NCBI GenBank assembly: GCA_002840535.1
Contig: PHBH01000039.1
Location: 1-64,000, forward strand
From: Deltaproteobacteria bacterium HGW-Deltaproteobacteria-15
GTDB lineage: Bacteria > Desulfobacterota > DSM-4660 > Desulfatiglandales > HGW-15
Reading direction: 5' to 3'
Length of the DNA: 64,000 nt
The notes under the pieces were generated by a model that made no database searches, was not told the origin of the DNA, and worked only from the letters and a program-made list of their open reading frames with translations. Below, piece after piece: positions 60,108 to 64,000 of this stretch. The translations under genes and the position numbers were made by a program. Each line of letters opens with the position of its first letter. Positions within the stretch are counted from its first letter, which is position 1.

Positions 60108-60136
60108 TTGACATGGAATTGGCCTTCTTCTAAAAA
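60108..60136 (+). promoter_or_regulatory. promoter of the ring-cleavage operon
   Basis: TTGACA (60108-60113) with a weaker TAAAAA (60131-60136) after 17 bases. Transcription would begin near 60143, next to the tandem repeat at 60145-60166. Confidence 0.6.
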
Positions 60137-60144
60137 TAGCCCAA

Positions 60145-60166
60145 TAACTATATTGTAACTATATTG
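60145..60166 (+). promoter_or_regulatory. tandem 11-bp repeat, possible operator
   Basis: TAACTATATTG occurs twice with no gap (60145-60155, 60156-60166), one helical turn apart. It is flanked by AATAA (60143-60147) and TTATT (60170-60174). Its position at the predicted transcription start suggests a repressor site for the SDR-had-oah-dch operon. No regulator gene is present in the window. Confidence 0.55.
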
Positions 60167-60222
60167 TGATTATTCCGGCGAGGGTTGCTAAGACCCTTTT
60201 TGGAAAGGGAAAAGGGGTATTC

Positions 60223-60975
60223 ATGAGACTCAAGGAGAAGGTTGCATTGGTGACTGGGAGCAGTCGCGGTGTGGGTCGCTCCATCGCGATCGGTTATGCG
60301 AAGGATGGCGCAAAAGTCGTTGTCAATTACACCTCGAATGAAAAGGCTGCCATCGAGGTAGTGGATAAGATCAAATCCTTGGGTAGCAACGCCATTGCGG
60401 TCAAGGCGGACGTAGCCCGAAAAGCGGATGTGGAGACGCTGGTGAAAGCCTCATTGGAGGCTTTCGGGAAGATCGACATCCTGGTGAACAACGCGGGATT
60501 TACCAGACCCAACATGATGCTCAAGATGAGCGAGGATGAGTGGGACCAGGTGGTGGACCTGCACTTGAAGGGCGCATTCCTTTGTTCCCAAGGGGTGGCC
60601 AACCACATGAAAAATCAAAACAGCGGCAAAATCATCAATGTCACATCGGTCGCCGGAATTGTGGGAACGGTCGGCCAGATCAACTACAGCGCAGCCAAGG
60701 GCGGGGTCATCAGCATGACCAAATCCATGGCGCGGGAACTTGCCCGCTACAACATTTGCGCAAATGTCATCAGCCTCGGCATCGTGGCCACGGATATGAC
60801 CGAGAAGATCCGAACCGATGAAAAGCTTAGGGAGATCTACATGAACAGGATCCTTCTGAAGCGCTTTGCAGAGGCCGAAGACATAGCCCCGGCGTTCGTT
60901 TTCCTGGCATCGGATGAGGCCAATTACATTACAGGCCAGCTGCTGTGTGTGGATGGGGGCTATGGTATGATTTAG
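60223..60975 (+). CDS. short-chain dehydrogenase/reductase, FabG-like
   Basis: Classical SDR of ~250 aa. Cofactor motif TGSSRGVGRSIA, NNAG motif VNNAGFTRPNMM, catalytic Ser near NVTSVAG, YSAAKGG with Tyr and Lys, and the C-terminal ITGQLLCVDGGYGMI. ATG 60223 is preferred; the upstream GTG 60166 lies in the putative operator. Context suggests a hydroxyacyl-CoA dehydrogenase of the benzoyl-CoA lower pathway or subsequent beta-oxidation rather than fatty-acid synthesis. Confidence 0.88.
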   Translation: MRLKEKVALVTGSSRGVGRSIAIGYAKDGAKVVVNYTSNEKAAIEVVDKIKSLGSNAIAVKADVARKADVETLVKASLEAFGKIDILVNNAGFTRPNMMLKMSEDEWDQVVDLHLKGAFLCSQGVANHMKNQNSGKIINVTSVAGIVGTVGQINYSAAKGGVISMTKSMARELARYNICANVISLGIVATDMTEKIRTDEKLREIYMNRILLKRFAEAEDIAPAFVFLASDEANYITGQLLCVDGGYGMI

Positions 60976-61067
60976 GGGCTCATTCGAGTTCCGAACGCCG
61001 AGAAACGGAAGAGCTCCGGACCGGAAACAACTGAGATAACTCTATCGCGCAGAAAAGGAGGTTTACA

Positions 61068-62174
61068 ATGGGAGGAGTGCCGGAAAAGATAATGACATGG
61101 CAGATGGTTCAGCCTGCTTCATTCAACAAGGAAACCAAGGAGACGACCCCCGGCAAACTGGAGAAGAAGGAAATTCCGGTGCCCAAGCTGCAGCCGGACG
61201 AGGTGCTTGTGGAGGTTGCGGGCTGTGGGGTGTGCCACACCGATCTGGGTTACTTTTACGACGGCGTGCCCACGGTCTCTAAACCTCCTTTGTCCCTGGG
61301 TCATGAGATCTCTGGTACGGTCGTGGCCGGGGACCAGGCATGGATGGGCAAGGAAGTCATTATTCCTGCGGTCATGCCCTGCCGAAAATGCGAGCTCTGC
61401 AAAACAGGGAGATCGAATCGATGCCTGGCGCAGAAGATGCCCGGGAACAGCCTGGGTATATATGGCGGTTTCTCCAGCCACATCCCGGTGCCCTCGATCG
61501 ATTTGTGCGAGGTCAAGAATCGGGGCAAAATGCCTCTTTCACATCTCTCGGTGGTAGCGGATGCGGCCACAACGCCTTATCAGGCCGCAAAAAGGGCAAG
61601 CCTGCAGCCCGGAGATAATGTGGTGGTGGTGGGCATCACCGGCGGTGTGGGTCAGTACATGGGCCAGACGGCCAAGGCCCTCGGCGCCAGAACCGTGATC
61701 GGGATAGCAAGAAATCAGGAGAAATTGGAGAGAGCCCTGAAGTTCGGGGCGGATTACGTTATCAGCTCGAAAGACAAGGATGCCGGTGCAATCTCCAAGG
61801 AGTTCCGCGCACTGTGCAAGGAAAAGGGCCTTCCCGGCACGGGCTGGAAGATCTTCGAGGTCAGCGGTTCCAAGGCAGGACAGGAGATCGGGCTCACGCT
61901 GCTGAGCTTTACGGGAAAGCTGATCGTGGTCGGTTTCAGCATGGTGAAAACCGAATATGCCATCGGTCGTCTGATGGCCTTCGATGCGGAAATCATCGGA
62001 ACCTGGGGATGTCCTCCGGAGTATTATCCCATCGTGCTGGATATGGTTCTGAACGGAAAGATCAATGTGGAGAATTTCGTGGAGACACGGCCCATGAGCC
62101 AAATTGCAGAGACTTTTGCAGAGGCCCACAAGACCCCGCCCATGAAAAGAATCGTGCTCACGCCTGATTTCTAG
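61068..62174 (+). CDS. had: 6-hydroxycyclohex-1-ene-1-carbonyl-CoA dehydrogenase
   Basis: Zinc-type medium-chain alcohol dehydrogenase specific to anaerobic benzoyl-CoA degradation; oxidises the 6-hydroxy to the 6-oxo compound with NAD+. Catalytic zinc residues in CGVCHTDLGYFYDG and GHEISGTV; structural zinc site CRKCELCKTGRSNRC; cofactor site VGITGGVGQYMGQ. 368 aa with the family-typical N-terminal MTWQMVQPASFNKETKE. AAAAGGAGG precedes the start region. Between SDR and oah genes, consistent with the pathway. Confidence 0.9.
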   Translation: MGGVPEKIMTWQMVQPASFNKETKETTPGKLEKKEIPVPKLQPDEVLVEVAGCGVCHTDLGYFYDGVPTVSKPPLSLGHEISGTVVAGDQAWMGKEVIIPAVMPCRKCELCKTGRSNRCLAQKMPGNSLGIYGGFSSHIPVPSIDLCEVKNRGKMPLSHLSVVADAATTPYQAAKRASLQPGDNVVVVGITGGVGQYMGQTAKALGARTVIGIARNQEKLERALKFGADYVISSKDKDAGAISKEFRALCKEKGLPGTGWKIFEVSGSKAGQEIGLTLLSFTGKLIVVGFSMVKTEYAIGRLMAFDAEIIGTWGCPPEYYPIVLDMVLNGKINVENFVETRPMSQIAETFAEAHKTPPMKRIVLTPDF

Positions 62175-62228
62175 GGTTGGGCGCCCCTGAGCGGTTAAAC
62201 AGATAAGAAAGGAAAAGGAGGAGAAGTT

Positions 62229-63380
62229 ATGGCTTTGAAAGGTGCTTTGGATTGGATGCCAAGAGAAGAGGAGCACAAGGATCATTCGCTCCACACGGAC
62301 GTGCATTGGGGAACAAAAGATCCCTGCACGGTATATGAGAAGAGACCCCTGAAGGATCCCAAGAGCGGAAAGGAAGTGGAGGGTCTCTATGTGTCCTGGA
62401 TCCGCTTGAACAACCCCAAGCAGTACAACTCCTACACCACTGAGATGGTGAAGGGCGTCATCGCGGGATTCGAGAACGCCTCCTTGGATCGAAGCGTGGT
62501 GGCTGTAGTCTTCACGGGTACCGGCCCTTATGCCTTCTGCACGGGCGGGAACACCAAGGAGTACAGCGAATATTACAGCATGAGAAGCGATGAATACGGC
62601 CAGTACATGGAGCTTTTCAACCACATGGTGGATGCCATCCTGGCATGCAAGAAGCCGGTGATCTGCCGCGTGAACGGCATGAGGGTTGCCGGCGGACAGG
62701 AAATCGGCATGGCCTGCGACCTCGCCATCTCTTCGGATCTCGCAATCTACGGCCAGGCGGGCCCAAGGCACGGATCAGCCCCTGTGGGCGGGGCCTCGGA
62801 TTTCCTCCCCTGGTACCTGAGCATAGAAGATGCCATGTGGAACTGCGTCTCCTGCGAGATGTGGTCCGCCTACAAGATGAAGGCAAAGAATCTGATCAGC
62901 AAGGCGGTTCCGGTTCTGAAGATCGACGGCAAGTGGGTGCGGAACCCCACAATCATCACCGATCAGTGGCTGAGAGACGGCGAGATCGTCTACGGCGAAT
63001 ATAAGAGTGGAAAGGAGCTCGAGGAAGGGCGCGCCCTTCTTAAGCAGTACCAGGACAAGGCCGACTTCGAGCTGCTGGACAAGGAAGTGGACAAGATCTC
63101 ATGGACCTTCGCCAATTTGTTCCCCGGTTGCCTGATTGAATCCATTGACAGCATCCGCCAGAAGAAGAAATTCTTCTGGGATACCATGAAGAATGCCCAC
63201 CGGCACTGGCTGGCCGCCAACATGACCGGCGAGGCCTTCCTGGGCTTCGGGGCCTTCAACACCAAGAAGATCACCGGCAAGGACACCATCGACTTCCTCA
63301 AGTTCCGCCAGAACATCGCCGAAGGCAAGATCTGGGACTACGACATGTTCGCCGAGGTTCTTGGGAAACCTCAGAAGTAA
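62229..63380 (+). CDS. bamA: 6-oxocyclohex-1-ene-1-carbonyl-CoA hydrolase (BamA-type ring hydrolase)
   Basis: Crotonase-fold enzyme that adds two waters and opens the ring to 3-hydroxypimelyl-CoA; widely used as the marker for anaerobic aromatic degradation. Conserved REEEHKDHSLHTDVHWGT start, GPYAFCTGGNTKEYSEYY oxyanion region, RVNGMRVAGGQEIGMACDLAISSDLAIYGQAGPRHGSAPVGGASDFLP in pieces, and SWTFANLFPGCL. 383 aa, full length. AAAGGAGGAG precedes the ATG. Confidence 0.94.
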   Translation: MALKGALDWMPREEEHKDHSLHTDVHWGTKDPCTVYEKRPLKDPKSGKEVEGLYVSWIRLNNPKQYNSYTTEMVKGVIAGFENASLDRSVVAVVFTGTGPYAFCTGGNTKEYSEYYSMRSDEYGQYMELFNHMVDAILACKKPVICRVNGMRVAGGQEIGMACDLAISSDLAIYGQAGPRHGSAPVGGASDFLPWYLSIEDAMWNCVSCEMWSAYKMKAKNLISKAVPVLKIDGKWVRNPTIITDQWLRDGEIVYGEYKSGKELEEGRALLKQYQDKADFELLDKEVDKISWTFANLFPGCLIESIDSIRQKKKFFWDTMKNAHRHWLAANMTGEAFLGFGAFNTKKITGKDTIDFLKFRQNIAEGKIWDYDMFAEVLGKPQK

Positions 63381-63456
63381 CGCTCTTCCGAGGGCGCTCA
63401 TGATCCGGCAGGCGGGCTTCATCATGCGGTCCGCCTGCCGTTTTGTTTAGAACGAG

Positions 63457-63631
63457 TTTAGACAGGATAACAGGATGAACAGGATCAGGATCAAAATGAC
63501 CGAACCATGGACCCGCTGGTTCCCTGTTTTGAAGACCGTGTCCGATATTCGTTTCGGGTGTTGTTGTTCGAATTTGACTCCTCAGTTTTGTTGCTCTTCT
63601 GAATCCTGTCAATCCTGTTATCCTGTCTAAA
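63457..63631. repeat. element with inverted GACAGGATAACAGGAT arms
   Basis: TTTAGACAGGATAACAGGAT at 63457-63476 has its exact complement at 63612-63631, and further CAGGAT-type words follow inward on both sides. The ~105-bp interior has no ORF. It separates bamA from the hydratase gene inside one operon. Confidence 0.75.
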
Positions 63632-63659
63632 ATTTCATTCTTTTCAAAGGAGGAGATTA

Positions 63660-64000
63660 TGGCTTACCAGAATATCGAAGTGGATTTTAAAGAAGGCCTC
63701 GGCACCATCACCCTGAACAGGCCGCCGGTGAACGTGCTCAACATCGCGATGATGGAGGAGATCAACGCTGTTCTTCAGGAGTGGCAAGGAAAGAAGGACC
63801 TCAAGATCGTGCTCTTCAATGCCAAGGGGAAGTGCTTCTCCGCCGGAGTGGACGTGGGAGAGCATATGGGGGACCTGGCTCCGAAAATGATCGGGGCCTT
63901 CCATCGCATCTTTCGCCTCATGGACGGACTTGGGGCCGTTACGGTCGCCTCTGTTTTCAGCTCATGCCTCGGGGGCGGCTGCGAGCTGGCCATCTTCTGC
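63660..64000 (+). CDS. dch: cyclohexa-1,5-diene-1-carbonyl-CoA hydratase (partial)
   Basis: Crotonase-fold hydratase that adds water to the dienoyl-CoA made by benzoyl-CoA reductase, giving the substrate of the Had enzyme. Visible: AYQNIEVDFKEGLGTITLNRPPVNVLN, the oxyanion loop GKCFSAGVDVGEHM, and ASVFSSCLGGGCELAIFC. Starts at ATG 63660 after AAAGGAGGAG. The gene runs off the window end after ~113 codons. Confidence 0.85.

Noticed and set aside
61539-62771. 410-codon reverse-strand ORF across had and bamA
   Set aside because: Antisense to two well-recognised pathway genes; the encoded sequence shows no motifs.

Overview
The window reads as part of the chromosome of a strictly or facultatively anaerobic Gram-negative bacterium, most likely in the old Deltaproteobacteria (Desulfobacterota). 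The outer-membrane lipid A/Kdo genes (lpxC, waaA), MltA and RlpA show a Gram-negative envelope. The genes at the right edge (dehydrogenase, ring hydrolase and the start of the dienoyl-CoA hydratase) are the lower benzoyl-CoA pathway of obligate anaerobes. The liv-type transporter with an embedded acyl-CoA ligase, and the DUF4390/NtrY-like kinase pair, also fit that group. The lineage is inferred from gene content only. I found no tRNA, rRNA or CRISPR array.

Layout. 0-5.2 kb: a penicillin-acylase-family hydrolase, a NUDIX hydrolase, a HAD 5'-nucleotidase and the wreck of an AAA/DUF4143 ATPase. 5.4-14.5 kb: an accessory-looking catabolic block on the + strand: alpha/beta hydrolase, three-subunit molybdenum aldehyde oxidoreductase of PaoABC type, secreted isochorismatase-like hydrolase, Tat-exported amidohydrolase, outer-membrane porin. 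14.7-16.4 kb: mgsA, a small unknown ORF and a phosphodiesterase. 16.5-21.6 kb: a complete 2-oxoacid dehydrogenase operon (E1 alpha, E1 beta, E2, E3). 21.7-37.3 kb: mixed housekeeping and envelope genes (MBL hydrolase, acetyltransferase, gamma-carbonic-anhydrase-like protein, cupin, waaA, NtrY-like kinase, lpxC, mltA, glyQS, recO). 37.4-44.7 kb: a leftward livG-ligase-livH-livM-binding protein-livF operon. 44.8-46.4 kb: an HD-domain dNTPase and a small unknown gene. 46.7-58.8 kb: the conserved rpsB-tsf-pyrH-frr-uppS-cdsA-(UXS)-dxr-rseP-tsaB block, then psd-pssA-rsmD-coaD. 60.1-64 kb: SDR-had-oah(bamA)-dch for ring cleavage after benzoyl-CoA reduction, cut off by the window end.

The most unusual signal is between the genes. 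Intergenic spaces hold a rich set of small non-coding elements. One is a 62-bp palindrome flanked by a perfect 8-bp target duplication. Another is a ~180-bp element with 16-bp terminal inverted repeats inserted at CTAG with TA duplication (IS630/Tc1-mariner style). A third is a ~120-bp element present twice. A further class has inverted arms made of degenerate 8-15-bp words (such as CAGGATTCAGGATCC, TTTCAGGTGTCAGG, CCTGTCTCCTG, CATAGCGC) flanking a core hairpin. Several elements sit exactly on gene ends and supply or preserve the stop codon. I know of no named family that covers this inverted-word-arm architecture; it is the best candidate here for something not yet described.

Functional coupling: the liv transporter plus ligase could import and activate carboxylic acids, the bam-type genes open the dearomatised ring, and the 2-oxoacid dehydrogenase feeds acyl-CoA metabolism. 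The accessory block at 5.4-14.5 kb looks like a separate pathway, from outer-membrane pore through periplasmic hydrolases to a cytoplasmic molybdoenzyme; its substrate cannot be read from sequence.
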